A stretch of DNA of 64,000 bases from Kosakonia pseudosacchari (GCF_900184035.1 NZ_FXWP01000013.1:1-64000); one strand, 5' to 3'. Positions 29,560-39,999 are shown, counted from the first letter of the stretch. Notes: generated by a model not told the origin, from the sequence alone. Translations and numbers: made by a program.

Positions 29560-30753
29560 TTAAGACTTCGGTTTTTCTGACTGGCCGCCGGCCTGGGCTT
29601 GCTCTTTATTGTCAGAAGTCACTTCCTGCGCTTTCACTTGCGCGCCTGGTTTGACTTTTTGTAAGCCCGTGATGATCACGCGATCGCCGGCTTTCAGACC
29701 ATCCGTTACGAGCCATTTGTCGCCAATGGCCTGGGCCGCAGTGATATTACGGATTTCAACTTTGTCGCCTTCGCCCACCACCATCACTGTTGCATCGCCG
29801 CGCGGCGTACGGGCAACGCCTTGTTGCGGAACCAGCATCGCGTTCGGGTTTACACCTTCTTCAAGCTTGGCGCGTACAAACATGCCCGGCAGCAGAGTGT
29901 GGTCAGGGTTCGGGAACACCGCACGCAGCGTGATAGAACCGGTGGTCTGGTCAACGGTCACACCGGAGAACTCCAGCGTACCAGCTTGCGAATACTGAAT
30001 GCCGTCATTGGTGACCAACTGCACTTTCGCTTTGCCGTTTTCCTGTTTCAGAGAACCATTTGCCATCTCTTGTTTCAGGCGCAGGAAGTCGTTGCTCGAC
30101 TGGGTTACATCAACATAGATCGGGTCAAGCTGCTGCACGGTAGTCAGCGCAGTCGTTTGCCCACTCTGCACTAACGCGCCTTCCGTTACGGTTGATGTAC
30201 CGGTGCGGCCGCTAATGGGCGAGGTCACTTTAGTGTAAGCCAAATTGATGCGTGCGCTTTCAACTGCCGCTTTTGCAGCGACAACCGACGCATTAGCCTG
30301 CTGTGCATCCGCCTGGGCGGTATCGTAATCCTGTTGGCTGATGTACTTGGTGCCGAGCAATTTTTTATAACGATTCACGGTCATCTGCGCGATATTCGCA
30401 GCAGCTTGCGCCTTAGCAAGATCACCTTTCGCGCTGTCATAAGCCGCTTGATAAGTTGCCGGATCAATCTGATAGAGCGAGACACCAGCTTCAACGTCAC
30501 TGCCTTCCGTGAAGTTGCGTTTTAAAATAATGCCGCTAACCTGCGGGCGGACTTCCGCAATGCGGTACGCACTGGTTCGGCCCGGCAGTTCTGTGGTGAT
30601 TTGCAGAGGTTCAGTTTTGACCGTTACGACGCCAACTTCTGGCATCTGGCCTGCTCCCTGCTGCGCAGGTTTTTCGTCACATCCTGTAAGCGCTAAGCTG
30701 CCCGAAAGCATCAGAACGACCGCCAGAGGCGTTAACCCTCTGTTTTTGTTCAT
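29560..30753 (-). CDS. acrA: Efflux membrane fusion lipoprotein AcrA
   Basis: The periplasmic adaptor that joins AcrB to TolC. It is 397 residues, as in E. coli. A lipoprotein signal ends LALTGC with the lipidated Cys25. Then come the lipoyl/barrel-sandwich and coiled-coil hairpin regions (about 60-210) and a beta-barrel domain. I chose MNKNRGLTP; the 20-codon in-frame extension upstream lies in the promoter region. AcrR, divergent, represses it. Confidence 0.97.
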   Translation of the reverse strand: MNKNRGLTPLAVVLMLSGSLALTGCDEKPAQQGAGQMPEVGVVTVKTEPLQITTELPGRTSAYRIAEVRPQVSGIILKRNFTEGSDVEAGVSLYQIDPATYQAAYDSAKGDLAKAQAAANIAQMTVNRYKKLLGTKYISQQDYDTAQADAQQANASVVAAKAAVESARINLAYTKVTSPISGRTGTSTVTEGALVQSGQTTALTTVQQLDPIYVDVTQSSNDFLRLKQEMANGSLKQENGKAKVQLVTNDGIQYSQAGTLEFSGVTVDQTTGSITLRAVFPNPDHTLLPGMFVRAKLEEGVNPNAMLVPQQGVARTPRGDATVMVVGEGDKVEIRNITAAQAIGDKWLVTDGLKAGDRVIITGLQKVKPGAQVKAQEVTSDNKEQAQAGGQSEKPKS

Positions 30754-30843
30754 AAGTAAACCTCGAGTGTCCGATTTCAAATTGATCAATGGATCAATGG
30801 CCCAAAAACCCATTGCTGCGTTTATATTATGGTCGTGCTATGG

Positions 30844-30867
30844 TACAAACATTCACAAATGTATGTA
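30844..30867. promoter_or_regulatory. AcrR operator in the acrA-acrR intergenic region
   Basis: A 24-bp inverted repeat with half-sites TACAAACAT and ATGTATGTA around CACAA-type centre, one base short of perfect, matching the E. coli AcrR site TACATACATT...AATGTATGTA. It represses both acrAB and acrR until inducers bind AcrR. Confidence 0.85.
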
Positions 30868-30895
30868 AATCTGACTCCTGTAAATTCACCAACAT

Positions 30896-30914
30896 ATGGC
30901 ACGAAAAACCAAAC
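30896..30914. promoter_or_regulatory. Marbox of acrAB inside the acrR start
   Basis: ATGGCACGAAAAACCAAAC fits the degenerate MarA/SoxS/Rob consensus AYnGCACnnWnnRYYAAAY at every defined position. It coincides with the first codons of acrR and lies upstream of the acrA promoter, as in E. coli. Confidence 0.75.
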
Positions 30915-31549
30915 AACAGGCGCTGGAGACTCGTCAGCACATTCTTGATGTCGCCATGCGTCTATTTTCGCAAAATGGCGTTTCTGCAACGTCGCTGGCT
31001 GAAATTGCGCAGGCGGCAGGCGTGACTCGCGGCGCGATTTACTGGCACTTCAAAAACAAGTCGGATTTGTTCAGTGAAATATGGGAGCTATCAGAGTCCA
31101 GTATTAGCGATCTTGAGACTGAGTATCGGGCAAAATTCCCCGGCGATCCACTCTCTGTATTAAGAGAAATATTGGTTTATATCCTTGAAGCAACAGTTGT
31201 TGAAGAACGGCGTCGCTTAATGATGGAGATCATTTTTCACAAATGTGAGTTTGTCGGTGAAATGGCGATTGTGCAAGAAGCGCAGCGGAATTTGTGTCTC
31301 GAAAGCTATGATCGAATCGAGCTTACACTTCGCGAATGTATGCAGGCAAAATTGCTGCCGGACAATCTACTGACCCGCCGCGTTGCCGTGCTTATTCGTG
31401 CCTATATTTCAGGAATTATGGAAAACTGGCTTTTTGCCCCGCAATCTTTTGATCTCAAAAAAGAAGCGCGTGATTACGTTTCTATCCTGCTGGAGATGTG
31501 CCAGCTCTGTCCGACGCTGCGCGCTGAGCCGCACGCGCTCAACGCATAA
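30896..31549 (+). CDS. acrR: TetR family repressor AcrR
   Basis: A 217-residue local repressor of acrAB that releases DNA on binding cationic drugs. The TetR helix-turn-helix is at about 10-55 ([28 protein letters not shown]). The ligand-binding domain follows; Glu67 and nearby acidic residues ([12 protein letters not shown]) are in the usual pocket region. The C-terminus is slightly different from E. coli ([10 protein letters not shown]). It is divergent from acrA across 142 bp. Confidence 0.95.
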   Translation: MARKTKQQALETRQHILDVAMRLFSQNGVSATSLAEIAQAAGVTRGAIYWHFKNKSDLFSEIWELSESSISDLETEYRAKFPGDPLSVLREILVYILEATVVEERRRLMMEIIFHKCEFVGEMAIVQEAQRNLCLESYDRIELTLRECMQAKLLPDNLLTRRVAVLIRAYISGIMENWLFAPQSFDLKKEARDYVSILLEMCQLCPTLRAEPHALNA

Positions 31550-31556
31550 ACTGCAA

Positions 31557-31580
31557 GCCGCCAGGATTTCTCCTGGAGGC
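31557..31580 (+). terminator. Probable terminator of acrR
   Basis: GCCGCCAGGA/TCCTGGAGGC stem (one mismatch) with a TTTC loop, 8 bases after the acrR stop, followed by TTCTCACATT. Confidence 0.6.
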
Positions 31581-31675
31581 TTCTCACATTGCTAGGTTGT
31601 TGCATAACAGCGTGATATTCTTGCGCGCGTGGCTATTCCGGCCGCCTTCCCGAACAGAAAACGATCGCTCAAATT

Positions 31676-34600
31676 ATGTTGCACAACTATCGCACGCGAA
31701 ACACGTTCGCCGCTTTTGCCGCCGCATTGTTTCTTGTCTTTATTTGCCTCGCGAGTAACATCGCCCGGGCGCAGACAACCAACGATTTGCCTTCCCGCAC
31801 CGACGTGCAAAACCAGCTTGACGCGCTGAATAAGCAAAAAGAGCACTCCGCGCAGGACAAACTGGTTATCCAGGATTTAACAGAGACGCTGGACACGCTC
31901 GACAAAATTGACCGGGTCAAGCAAGAAACCGCGCTGCTCAAGCAGAAAGTTGCACAAGCGCCAGACAAACTGCGCCAGGCAACGGATGCGCTCAACGCGC
32001 TGAATGATAAAGACAACGACGACGAGACGCGTAAAACGCTGGCCTCGCTCTCCCTGCGACAGCTGGAATCCCGCGTGTCGCAACTGCTGGAAGATCTGCA
32101 AACCGCGCAAAACGACTTATCCAATTACAACAGCCAACTGGTGTCATTACAGACTCAGCCGGAGCGCGTGCAGAATTCTATGTACTCCGCTTCGCAGCAA
32201 CTGCAGCAAATTCGCAACCGTCTGAACGGCACTGCGGCGGGCGAGGGCGCGCTACGTCCTTCGCAGCAAAACCTGTTGCTGGTACAGCAGGCATTGCTCA
32301 ATGCACAGATCGAACAGCTGCGCAAAAGCCTGGAAGGCAACACGGTATTGCAAGATACGCTGCAGAAGCAGCGTGATTACGTGACTGCGAACAGTAACCG
32401 TCTTGAGCATCAGCTCCAGTTATTGCAAGAAGCGGTAAACAGCAAGCGCCTGACGCTAACTGAAAAAACCGCACAAGAAGCGGTCACGCCGGACGAAACG
32501 GCGCGCATCCAGGCGAACCCGCTGGTAAAACAAGAGCTGGATATTAACCATCAACTGAGCCAGAAATTGATTGCCGCGACAGAGAGCGGTAACGCGCTGG
32601 TGCAGCAGAACATCAAGGTGAAAAACTGGCTCGATCGTGCGTTGCAGTCTGAGCGCAATATAAAAGAACAGATTTCCGTATTGAAAGGCAGCTTGCTGTT
32701 GTCGCGTATTCTCTACCAGCAACAGCAGACCTTACCGTCGGCGGATGAACTGGAAGATATGACCAACCGCATTGCGGATCTGCGTCTTGAGCAGTTCGAC
32801 ATCAACCAGCAGCGTGACGCTTTGTTCCAGAGCGATAACTTTGTCGCCAAACTGGAAGAGGGGCACCAGACCGAGGTTAACGACGAAGTCCATGACGCGC
32901 TGTTGCAAGTGGTGGATATGCGCCGCGAACTGCTCGATCAATTGAACAAGCAGCTTGGCAACCAGCTCATGATGGCTATCAACTTGCAGGTGAATCAGCA
33001 GCAATTGATGAGCGTGTCGAAAAGCTTGCAAGAGATCCTGACCCAGCAAATCTTCTGGGTGAACAGCAATAAGCCGATGGACTGGGAGTGGTTCAAATCT
33101 TTCCCGAAAGCGCTACGCGACCAGATTAAAAGCACCAAAATCACCGTTAACTGGGAAAAAGCCTGGCCAGCGGTGGCGATTGCTTTCCTGGCTGGTTTGC
33201 CATTATTGCTGATTGCCGGGCTGATCCGCTGGCGTTTGCGCTGGCTGAAAAGCTACCAGGCAAAACTTGCCGCCCAGGTCGGGCAATTGCGTAGCGACAG
33301 CCAGCTGCATACGCCGAAAGCGATTTTTATCGATCTTATTCGTGCCCTGCCGGTCTGTTTGCTGATCCTTGCGGTCGGCCTGATCCTGCTTACCATGCAG
33401 CTAAATATTAGCGAGCTGTTGTGGGCATTCAGTAAAAAACTGGCGCTGTTCTGGCTGGTATTTGGCCTGTGCTGGAAAGTGCTGGAAAAAGACGGCGTGG
33501 CGGTCAGCCACTTCAATATGCCTGCACAGCTCACCAGTCACTGGCGTCGGCAGATTGTTCGCATCAGTCTGGCATTACTGCCGTTGCATTTCTGGTCGGT
33601 GGTATCAGAACTCTCCCCGCTGCATCTGATGGATGATGTGATCGGGCAGTTTGTTATTCTCATTAACTTGCTGGTGATCACCGCGCTGGTGTGGCCGATG
33701 TTCCGCGAAAGCTGGCATGATAAAGAGTCGCACAGCATACGTCTGGTGACGGTCACCGTGCTGGCGATTGTGCCGATTGCCTTAATGGTGCTGACGGCGA
33801 CGGGTTATTTCTACACCACGCTGCGCCTCTCCGGGCGCTGGATTGAAACGGTTTACCTGGTCATTATCTGGAACTTGCTTTACCAGACGGTACTTCGTGG
33901 CTTAAGCGTCGCGGCACGTCGTATTGCCTACCGCCGTGCGCTGGCGCGTCGGCAGAACATGGTGAAAGAGGGCGCGGAAGGGGCTGAACCGCAAGAAGAG
34001 CCGACCATTGCGCTGGAGCAGGTTAACCAACAAACCCTGCGTATCACCATGTTAGTAATGGTGGCGCTGTTTGGCGTGGTGTTCTGGGCGATTTGGTCTG
34101 ATTTGATCACCGTTTTCGCCTACCTCGACAGCATCACCTTGTGGCATTACAACGGCACTGAAGCTGGCGCGGCGGTGACGAAAAGCGTGACGCTTGGCAG
34201 CTTGCTGTTTGCGGTGATTGTCTTTGTGGTGGCATGGGCGCTGATCCGCAACTTACCGGGCTTGCTGGAAGTATTGATCCTCTCGCGGCTGAATATGCGC
34301 CAGGGCTCGTCCTATGCCGTTACCACGATCCTTAACTACGTCATCATTGCCGTTGGCGCGTTAACCGTGTTTGGCTCGCTTGGCGTCTCGTGGGACAAAC
34401 TGCAATGGCTCGCCGCCGCGTTGTCGGTTGGTCTGGGGTTCGGCTTACAGGAAATTTTCGGTAACTTTGTTTCCGGCCTGATTATTCTGTTTGAACGCCC
34501 GGTGCGCATAGGCGATACAGTAACCATTGGCACTTTCTCCGGTACGGTCAGCAAAATCCGTATCCGTGCCACTACCATTACCGATTTTGACCGCAAAGAG

Positions 34601-35032
34601 GTCATCATCCCCAATAAAGCGTTCGTTACCGAGCGCCTGATTAACTGGTCATTGTCCGATACCATTACCCGCGTGGTGATCCGTATAGGCGTGGCGTATG
34701 GTTCAGATCTCGACAAGGTGAAAAAAGTGTTGCTGAAAGCGGCGATGGAGCATCCAAAAGTGATGCACGATCCGGAACCTGCTGTCTTCTTCACTACCTT
34801 TGGCGCCAGTACGCTGGATCACGAGCTGCGTCTGTATGTGCGTGAACTGCGCGATCGCAGCTATACGGTGGATGAGCTTAACCGCACCATCGACAAGCTG
34901 TGTCGTGAGAACGATATTGATATCGCCTTCAATCAGCTGGAAGTGCATCTGCGTAATGATAAAGGTGATGAGCTGACCGAAGTGAAGCGTGAGCTAAAAG
35001 GTGACGATCCGACACCGTCGGTCGCACAGTAA
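31676..35032 (+). CDS. mscK: Potassium-dependent mechanosensitive channel MscK
   Basis: A 1118-residue channel that opens under membrane tension and needs external potassium (KefA). Signal peptide at 1-32, then a long periplasmic coiled-coil domain (about 40-450) rich in Gln/Leu heptads, then several transmembrane helices (about 500-880). The C-terminal MscS-like pore and cytoplasmic domain has the Gly/Ala-rich pore helix (WLAAALSVGLGFGLQEI). It is 2 residues shorter than E. coli MscK. It lies downstream of acrR on the same strand. Confidence 0.96.
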   Translation: MLHNYRTRNTFAAFAAALFLVFICLASNIARAQTTNDLPSRTDVQNQLDALNKQKEHSAQDKLVIQDLTETLDTLDKIDRVKQETALLKQKVAQAPDKLRQATDALNALNDKDNDDETRKTLASLSLRQLESRVSQLLEDLQTAQNDLSNYNSQLVSLQTQPERVQNSMYSASQQLQQIRNRLNGTAAGEGALRPSQQNLLLVQQALLNAQIEQLRKSLEGNTVLQDTLQKQRDYVTANSNRLEHQLQLLQEAVNSKRLTLTEKTAQEAVTPDETARIQANPLVKQELDINHQLSQKLIAATESGNALVQQNIKVKNWLDRALQSERNIKEQISVLKGSLLLSRILYQQQQTLPSADELEDMTNRIADLRLEQFDINQQRDALFQSDNFVAKLEEGHQTEVNDEVHDALLQVVDMRRELLDQLNKQLGNQLMMAINLQVNQQQLMSVSKSLQEILTQQIFWVNSNKPMDWEWFKSFPKALRDQIKSTKITVNWEKAWPAVAIAFLAGLPLLLIAGLIRWRLRWLKSYQAKLAAQVGQLRSDSQLHTPKAIFIDLIRALPVCLLILAVGLILLTMQLNISELLWAFSKKLALFWLVFGLCWKVLEKDGVAVSHFNMPAQLTSHWRRQIVRISLALLPLHFWSVVSELSPLHLMDDVIGQFVILINLLVITALVWPMFRESWHDKESHSIRLVTVTVLAIVPIALMVLTATGYFYTTLRLSGRWIETVYLVIIWNLLYQTVLRGLSVAARRIAYRRALARRQNMVKEGAEGAEPQEEPTIALEQVNQQTLRITMLVMVALFGVVFWAIWSDLITVFAYLDSITLWHYNGTEAGAAVTKSVTLGSLLFAVIVFVVAWALIRNLPGLLEVLILSRLNMRQGSSYAVTTILNYVIIAVGALTVFGSLGVSWDKLQWLAAALSVGLGFGLQEIFGNFVSGLIILFERPVRIGDTVTIGTFSGTVSKIRIRATTITDFDRKEVIIPNKAFVTERLINWSLSDTITRVVIRIGVAYGSDLDKVKKVLLKAAMEHPKVMHDPEPAVFFTTFGASTLDHELRLYVRELRDRSYTVDELNRTIDKLCRENDIDIAFNQLEVHLRNDKGDELTEVKRELKGDDPTPSVAQ

Positions 35033-35040
35033 AAATGTGC

Positions 35041-35062
35041 CCCCTCTCTTACGGGAGAGGGG
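35041..35062. terminator. Hairpin between mscK and rsmS
   Basis: CCCCTCTC/GAGAGGGG stem with a 6-base loop between convergent genes. The rsmS stop codon lies inside its loop. There is no clear T run in either direction. Confidence 0.5.
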
Positions 35063-35204
35063 CTGCCAGTTGTTTGTTTTCAAAATCTTTTTTAACAATC
35101 TCCAGCGCCTTGAGCACCAGTTCAGGCGCGATATCATGCTGCTCCAGCAACATAATCAAATCCACCGCCAGCTTGACTTCATCCGGGGCATTTTCCAGTG
35201 ACAT
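35049..35204 (-). CDS. rsmS: Small regulatory protein RsmS (YbaM)
   Basis: A 51-residue protein starting [21 protein letters not shown], clearly E. coli YbaM. RsmS is a pleiotropic regulator described in Pectobacterium; in other enterobacteria its role is little known. Two amphipathic helices cover most of it, and the tail (NKQLAAPLP) differs from E. coli. GGAGAGAGA precedes the ATG. It lies 13 bp downstream of priC and is likely cotranscribed with it. Confidence 0.88.
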   Translation of the reverse strand: MSLENAPDEVKLAVDLIMLLEQHDIAPELVLKALEIVKKDFENKQLAAPLP

Positions 35205-35217
35205 TCTCTCTCCTGGG

Positions 35218-35745
35218 TTAACGGGTTAAGCGCGTCAGCACGCCTTCGATCTTCTCCAGCGCATGCCGACAACGGGTGAGCCTGTCGGAAAACGCTTCAA
35301 CTTCCTTCTGCAATTGTTGCTGTTCAACAAGCGTTGTGACCGAGTGCAAACGCTGTTCGCGTGCTTGTTTCATTGCCAGCAGCCGACGCTCATATTCCTG
35401 ATGCTTCAGGCGCCTACGCTGCCAGCGTGCGATGCCCGGCGACGCGTGATCCCACTCGCGTAATGACCAGACGGCGCTTTCACGCGTCAACGCCGCGATT
35501 TGCGCGGTCAAATGCTCCGCCAGCCAGATCACTTGTTCTAGCCGCTCATGTTCAACCGCGTGGCGTAGCGCCGCCATATTCGCTATGCTTTCATCAAGAT
35601 AAGATTGCATTCGCGTACTGCGGGTTTGAAAAAGATGCCTGTCAAAACGGGCGCTAACCGTGGCGTGTTGCGCCAGCGGTGCGACCTGCTGGCGTAGCGT
35701 CGCGAGTTGTTGTTCCAGCCTCTGTAAAAGCACGGCGCTTTTCAC
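35218..35745 (-). CDS. priC: Primosomal replication protein N'' PriC
   Basis: A 175-residue protein that restarts stalled replication forks by recruiting DnaB in the PriA-independent route. It is Arg/His-rich and helical throughout, typical of PriC, with the conserved [19 protein letters not shown] region at about 95-113 and [18 protein letters not shown] at the end. It is the same length as E. coli PriC. It lies divergent from ybaN. Confidence 0.94.
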   Translation of the reverse strand: MKSAVLLQRLEQQLATLRQQVAPLAQHATVSARFDRHLFQTRSTRMQSYLDESIANMAALRHAVEHERLEQVIWLAEHLTAQIAALTRESAVWSLREWDHASPGIARWQRRRLKHQEYERRLLAMKQAREQRLHSVTTLVEQQQLQKEVEAFSDRLTRCRHALEKIEGVLTRLTR

Positions 35746-35813
35746 GCGTCTTCCCCCTGTAAATCACCCTGACTGTGCTACATTAGCCGCTCATCCTGAT
35801 AACGATTCGCATT

Positions 35814-36191
35814 ATGCAACGCACTATTTTAATCATCACAGGCTGGTTGGCGGTAGCCCTTGGTACGCTCGGCGTGGTGTTGCCGCTGCTCCCGACAACC
35901 CCTTTTATACTGCTGGCGGCATGGTGCTTCGCCCGCTCTTCGCCGCGTTTTCACCAGTGGCTGCTCTACCGCTCCTGGTTTGGCAGCTATCTACGCCACT
36001 GGCAGCAGTACCGCGCGATGCCGCCGGGGGCGAAGCCGCGTGCGGTTGCGGTCATCCTGGTTACGTTCGCCATTTCATTATATTTCGTGAACATGCTATG
36101 GGTTCGAATTTTGTTACTGGTCATCCTGGCCTGTCTGCTTTTCTTTATGTGGCGCATCCCGGTGATTGACGCAAAGCAACAAAAACCATAA
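35814..36191 (+). CDS. ybaN: DUF454 inner membrane protein YbaN
   Basis: A 125-residue membrane protein with three or four spans and the DUF454 signature (LGVVLPLLPTTPFILLAAWCFARSSPRFHQWL, about 17-49). Its function is unknown. It starts MQRTILIITGWL. It is divergent from priC and upstream of apt, as in E. coli. Confidence 0.92.
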   Translation: MQRTILIITGWLAVALGTLGVVLPLLPTTPFILLAAWCFARSSPRFHQWLLYRSWFGSYLRHWQQYRAMPPGAKPRAVAVILVTFAISLYFVNMLWVRILLLVILACLLFFMWRIPVIDAKQQKP

Positions 36192-36343
36192 AGCGCAGCG
36201 AAGGCAGTTGCAATTGTGGCAGAGTGTCAGTAAATTCGAGCGTTTTCGAGCACGGGTGCGGCTGATTAAATGTTAATCAGAGGTTACATCAGGCCTTCAA
36301 CGCGCGTACCGTGAGTAATACCGTTTCTATCAGGCAAAAATCC

Positions 36344-36895
36344 ATGACAGCGACTGCGCAGCAGCTTGAATTTCTTAAAAACAGCATCAAAAGCATTCAG
36401 GATTACCCGAAACCGGGCATCCTGTTCCGTGATGTCACCAGTTTGCTGGAAGACCCGAAAGCGTATGCTCTCAGCATCGAACTGCTGGTTGAGCGTTATA
36501 AAAACGCCGGGATCACCAAAGTTGTCGGTACCGAAGCGCGCGGCTTCCTGTTTGGCGCGCCGGTTGCACTCGGTCTGGGCGTCGGTTTTGTACCGGTGCG
36601 TAAACCGCGTAAACTGCCGCGCGAAACCATCGCCGAAAGCTATGAACTGGAGTACGGCACCGATCAGTTAGAGATCCACGTTGATGCGATCCAGCCCGGC
36701 GATAAAGTGCTGGTGGTGGACGACCTGCTGGCGACTGGCGGCACCATTGAGGCGACGGTAAAACTGATTCGTCGTCTGGGTGGTGAAGTGACCGACGCCG
36801 CATTTATCATTAATTTGTTCGACCTCGGCGGCGAGCAGCGCCTGCAAAAACAGGGCATTACCAGCTACAGCCTGGTGCCGTTCCCGGGCCATTAA
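36344..36895 (+). CDS. apt: Adenine phosphoribosyltransferase Apt
   Basis: Converts adenine and PRPP to AMP in purine salvage. The 183-residue product is nearly identical to E. coli Apt. The PRPP-binding loop [11 protein letters not shown] is at about 126-136 and the purine-contact region ARGFLFGAP at about 65-73. The start [12 protein letters not shown] matches E. coli; an 11-codon upstream extension is open. The ribosome site AGGC is weak. It precedes dnaX by 121 bp. Confidence 0.96.
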   Translation: MTATAQQLEFLKNSIKSIQDYPKPGILFRDVTSLLEDPKAYALSIELLVERYKNAGITKVVGTEARGFLFGAPVALGLGVGFVPVRKPRKLPRETIAESYELEYGTDQLEIHVDAIQPGDKVLVVDDLLATGGTIEATVKLIRRLGGEVTDAAFIINLFDLGGEQRLQKQGITSYSLVPFPGH

Positions 36896-37016
36896 TCGCG
36901 CTGTTTACGCCAATTACCTCCATTCCTCACGCCTGAGGGATGGAGTGTATTCACAACCTGGCTGTGTTAGCATTATCCCTTCGTAAATCCACCTTCCAGC
37001 GTTTCAGAGCCTGCCA

Positions 37017-38954
37017 ATGAGTTATCAGGTCTTAGCCCGAAAATGGCGACCACAAACTTTTGCTGACGTCGTCGGCCAGGAGCATGTGCTGACTGCACTG
37101 GCGAACGGCTTATCCTCAGGACGCATCCATCATGCGTATCTGTTTTCTGGCACCCGTGGTGTCGGAAAAACCTCTATTGCCCGCTTGCTGGCGAAGGGGC
37201 TTAACTGCGAAACCGGCATCACCGCCACACCGTGCGGCGTCTGTGATAACTGCCGCGAAATCGAGCAGGGCCGCTTTGTAGATTTAATAGAAATTGACGC
37301 CGCCTCGCGCACCAAAGTGGAAGATACGCGCGATCTGCTGGACAACGTACAGTACGCCCCGGCGCGCGGGCGTTTCAAAGTTTATCTCATCGATGAGGTA
37401 CATATGCTCTCGCGTCACAGCTTTAACGCGCTGTTAAAGACGCTGGAAGAGCCGCCCGAGCATGTCAAATTCCTGCTGGCGACCACCGACCCGCAAAAAC
37501 TGCCGGTGACCATCCTCTCCCGCTGCTTGCAGTTTCATCTTAAAGCGCTGGATGTCGACCAGATCCGTAACCAGCTCGAACATATTCTCGATGACGAGAA
37601 GATCGAACACGACTCCCGCGCGCTGCAACTGCTGGCGCGCGCCGCCGACGGCAGCCTGCGTGATGCGCTGAGCCTGACCGATCAGGCAATCGCCAGCGGC
37701 AACGGCCTGCTGTCTGCTGACGTGGTCAGTTCAATGCTCGGCACGCTGAATGACGACCAGGCGCTGTCGCTGGTTGAAGCGGTCGTCGCCGCCAATGGCG
37801 AACGCGCAATGGCGCTGGTGAACGATGCGGCCTCACGCGGCGTCGAGTGGGATGCGTTGCTGCTGGAAATGCAAACGTTACTGCACCGCATCGCGATGGT
37901 TCAGCTCACGCCTGCAGCGCTTGGCAGCGATATGGCGCCCGTTGAACACCGTTTGCGCGAGCTGGCCCGTACGGTGCCGCCCGCCGATGTGCAGCTCTAT
38001 TACCAGACGCTGCTGATTGGCCGCAAAGAGCTGCCGTTCGCGCCGGACAGGCGTATGGGCGTCGAGATGACGCTGCTGCGCGCGCTGGCTTTCCACCCGC
38101 GGATGCCGCTGGTCGCGCCGGAAGCACCCCAACAATCTTTTGCTCCCGTGGCACCCACGGCAGTCGTCGCGCCGCAGCAGGTTGTGCCTGCGCAGCAAAT
38201 GCCTTCGCAGATGCCGCCACCGCAAGATGTGCCGATGCCCGATGCGACCAGCCAGGTGCTGGCAGCACGCAGACAACTGCAACGCGCCCAGGGAGCAGAC
38301 AAAGCAAAAAAGAGTGAACCGGCAGCCGCAACCCGCGCGCGGCCGGTGAGTAACGCCGCGCTGGAACGACTGGCTTCGGTGACCGAGCGCGTGCAATCGC
38401 GTCCGGCTCCGTCGGCGCTCGAACAGGCTCCGGCTAAAAAAGAGGCCTACCGCTGGAAAGCGACAACGGTCGTGGAAACGGTAAAAGAAGTTGTCGCCAC
38501 GCCAAAAGCGTTGAAAAAAGCGCTGGAGCATGAAAAAACGCCGGAACTGGCGAAAAAACTGGCGGAAGAGGCGATAGAACGCGACGCCTGGGCAAAAGAG
38601 GTCAGCCAGCTCAAATTACCGAAACTGGTCGAACAGGTGGCATTGAACGCCTGGAAAGAGCAGGACGGCGAACGGATATGCCTGCATTTGCGTAGCTCTC
38701 AGCGCCATCTAAACTCGCAGGGCGCGTTGAAAACGCTGGGTGAGGCGCTGAGTGAATTACACGGCGCGGCGGTTGAACTGACTATCATTGAAGATGATAA
38801 TCCGGCAGTGCGTACGCCGCTGGAGTGGCGCCAGGCAATCTATGAGGAGAAGCTCGCGCAGGCGCGCGAGTCGATCATTGCGGATACCAACATCCAGACG
38901 CTGCAACGTTTTTTCGATGCGGATCTGGACGAAGAGAGTATTCGCCCCCTTTGA
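37017..38954 (+). CDS. dnaX: DNA polymerase III subunits tau and gamma DnaX
   Basis: The clamp-loader ATPase. Full-length tau (645 residues) has Walker A GTRGVGKT (about 45-52), four zinc Cys (LNCETG, CGVCDNC), the AAA+ sensor regions (SRCLQFHLK), and C-terminal domains IV-V that bind DnaB and the alpha subunit. A slippery run at 38306-38312 gives the -1 frameshift product gamma: after Lys432 one Glu is added and TGA at 38315 stops it, 433 residues. It is 2 residues longer than E. coli. ybaB and recR follow in one operon. Confidence 0.97.
   Translation: MSYQVLARKWRPQTFADVVGQEHVLTALANGLSSGRIHHAYLFSGTRGVGKTSIARLLAKGLNCETGITATPCGVCDNCREIEQGRFVDLIEIDAASRTKVEDTRDLLDNVQYAPARGRFKVYLIDEVHMLSRHSFNALLKTLEEPPEHVKFLLATTDPQKLPVTILSRCLQFHLKALDVDQIRNQLEHILDDEKIEHDSRALQLLARAADGSLRDALSLTDQAIASGNGLLSADVVSSMLGTLNDDQALSLVEAVVAANGERAMALVNDAASRGVEWDALLLEMQTLLHRIAMVQLTPAALGSDMAPVEHRLRELARTVPPADVQLYYQTLLIGRKELPFAPDRRMGVEMTLLRALAFHPRMPLVAPEAPQQSFAPVAPTAVVAPQQVVPAQQMPSQMPPPQDVPMPDATSQVLAARRQLQRAQGADKAKKSEPAAATRARPVSNAALERLASVTERVQSRPAPSALEQAPAKKEAYRWKATTVVETVKEVVATPKALKKALEHEKTPELAKKLAEEAIERDAWAKEVSQLKLPKLVEQVALNAWKEQDGERICLHLRSSQRHLNSQGALKTLGEALSELHGAAVELTIIEDDNPAVRTPLEWRQAIYEEKLAQARESIIADTNIQTLQRFFDADLDEESIRPL
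38290..38347 (+). other. Programmed -1 ribosomal frameshift signal in dnaX
   Basis: All three known elements are present: a Shine-Dalgarno-like AGGGAG (38290-38295) 10 bases upstream, the slippery A-AAA-AAG heptamer (38306-38312), and a downstream stem with ACCGGC (38318-38323) pairing GCCGGT (38342-38347). The shifted frame meets GAG then TGA at once. Confidence 0.92.
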
Positions 38955-39023
38955 CGGGCAGCTGCGGCTACCCGTTTTCAACCCTGAATGTGACTTATCA
39001 CTCTGGTCAGTCACCACAGCTAA

Positions 39024-39364
<341 letters not shown>

Positions 39365-39365
<1 letters not shown>

Positions 39366-39970
39366 TGCAGACCAGCCCGCTGTTAACGCAGCTTATGGAA
39401 GCACTGCGCTGCTTGCCGGGCGTTGGCCCGAAATCGGCGCAGCGTATGGCGTTTACGCTGTTGCAGCGCGATCGCAGCGGCGGCATGCGGCTGGCACAGG
39501 CGCTCACTCGGGCGATGTCGGAAATCGGCCACTGCGCCGATTGCCGCACGTTCACCGAGCAGGAAGTCTGCAACATTTGCAGCAACCCGCGCCGCCAGGA
39601 AAACGGTCAAATCTGTGTGGTGGAAAGCCCGGCAGATATCTACGCCATTGAGCAGACCGGGCAGTTCTCCGGTCGTTACTTTGTGCTGATGGGGCATCTG
39701 TCTCCGCTCGACGGTATCGGCCCGGACGACATTGGCCTTGACCGGCTGGAGCAGCGTCTGGCGTCCGAGAAAATCCAGGAACTGATCCTCGCCACCAACC
39801 CGACGGTGGAAGGCGAAGCGACCGCTAACTATATTGCTGAGCTTTGCGCGCAGTATGGTGTGGAAGCCAGCCGTATCGCCCACGGCGTGCCGGTGGGCGG
39901 TGAGCTGGAAATGGTTGACGGGACGACGCTGTCGCACTCGCTGGCCGGCCGCCACAAGATTCGTTTTTAA
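39365..39970 (+). CDS. recR: Recombination mediator protein RecR
   Basis: Works with RecF and RecO to load RecA on SSB-coated gaps. The 201-residue product has a helix-hairpin-helix ([17 protein letters not shown], about 12-28), a C4 zinc finger (CADC...CNIC, about 57-72) and a Toprim domain ([12 protein letters not shown], about 81-92). It matches E. coli RecR. It starts inside the ybaB stop. Confidence 0.97.
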
Positions 39971-39975
39971 CCAAA

Positions 39976-39999
39976 CGGAGGCAGAAATTTTTGCCTCCG
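39976..39999 (+). terminator. Hairpin after recR
   Basis: CGGAGGCA/TGCCTCCG stem, 8-base A/T loop, 5 bases after the recR stop. The htpG sigma-32 -35 element starts at the next base. There is little T run, so termination may be partial. Confidence 0.65.
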
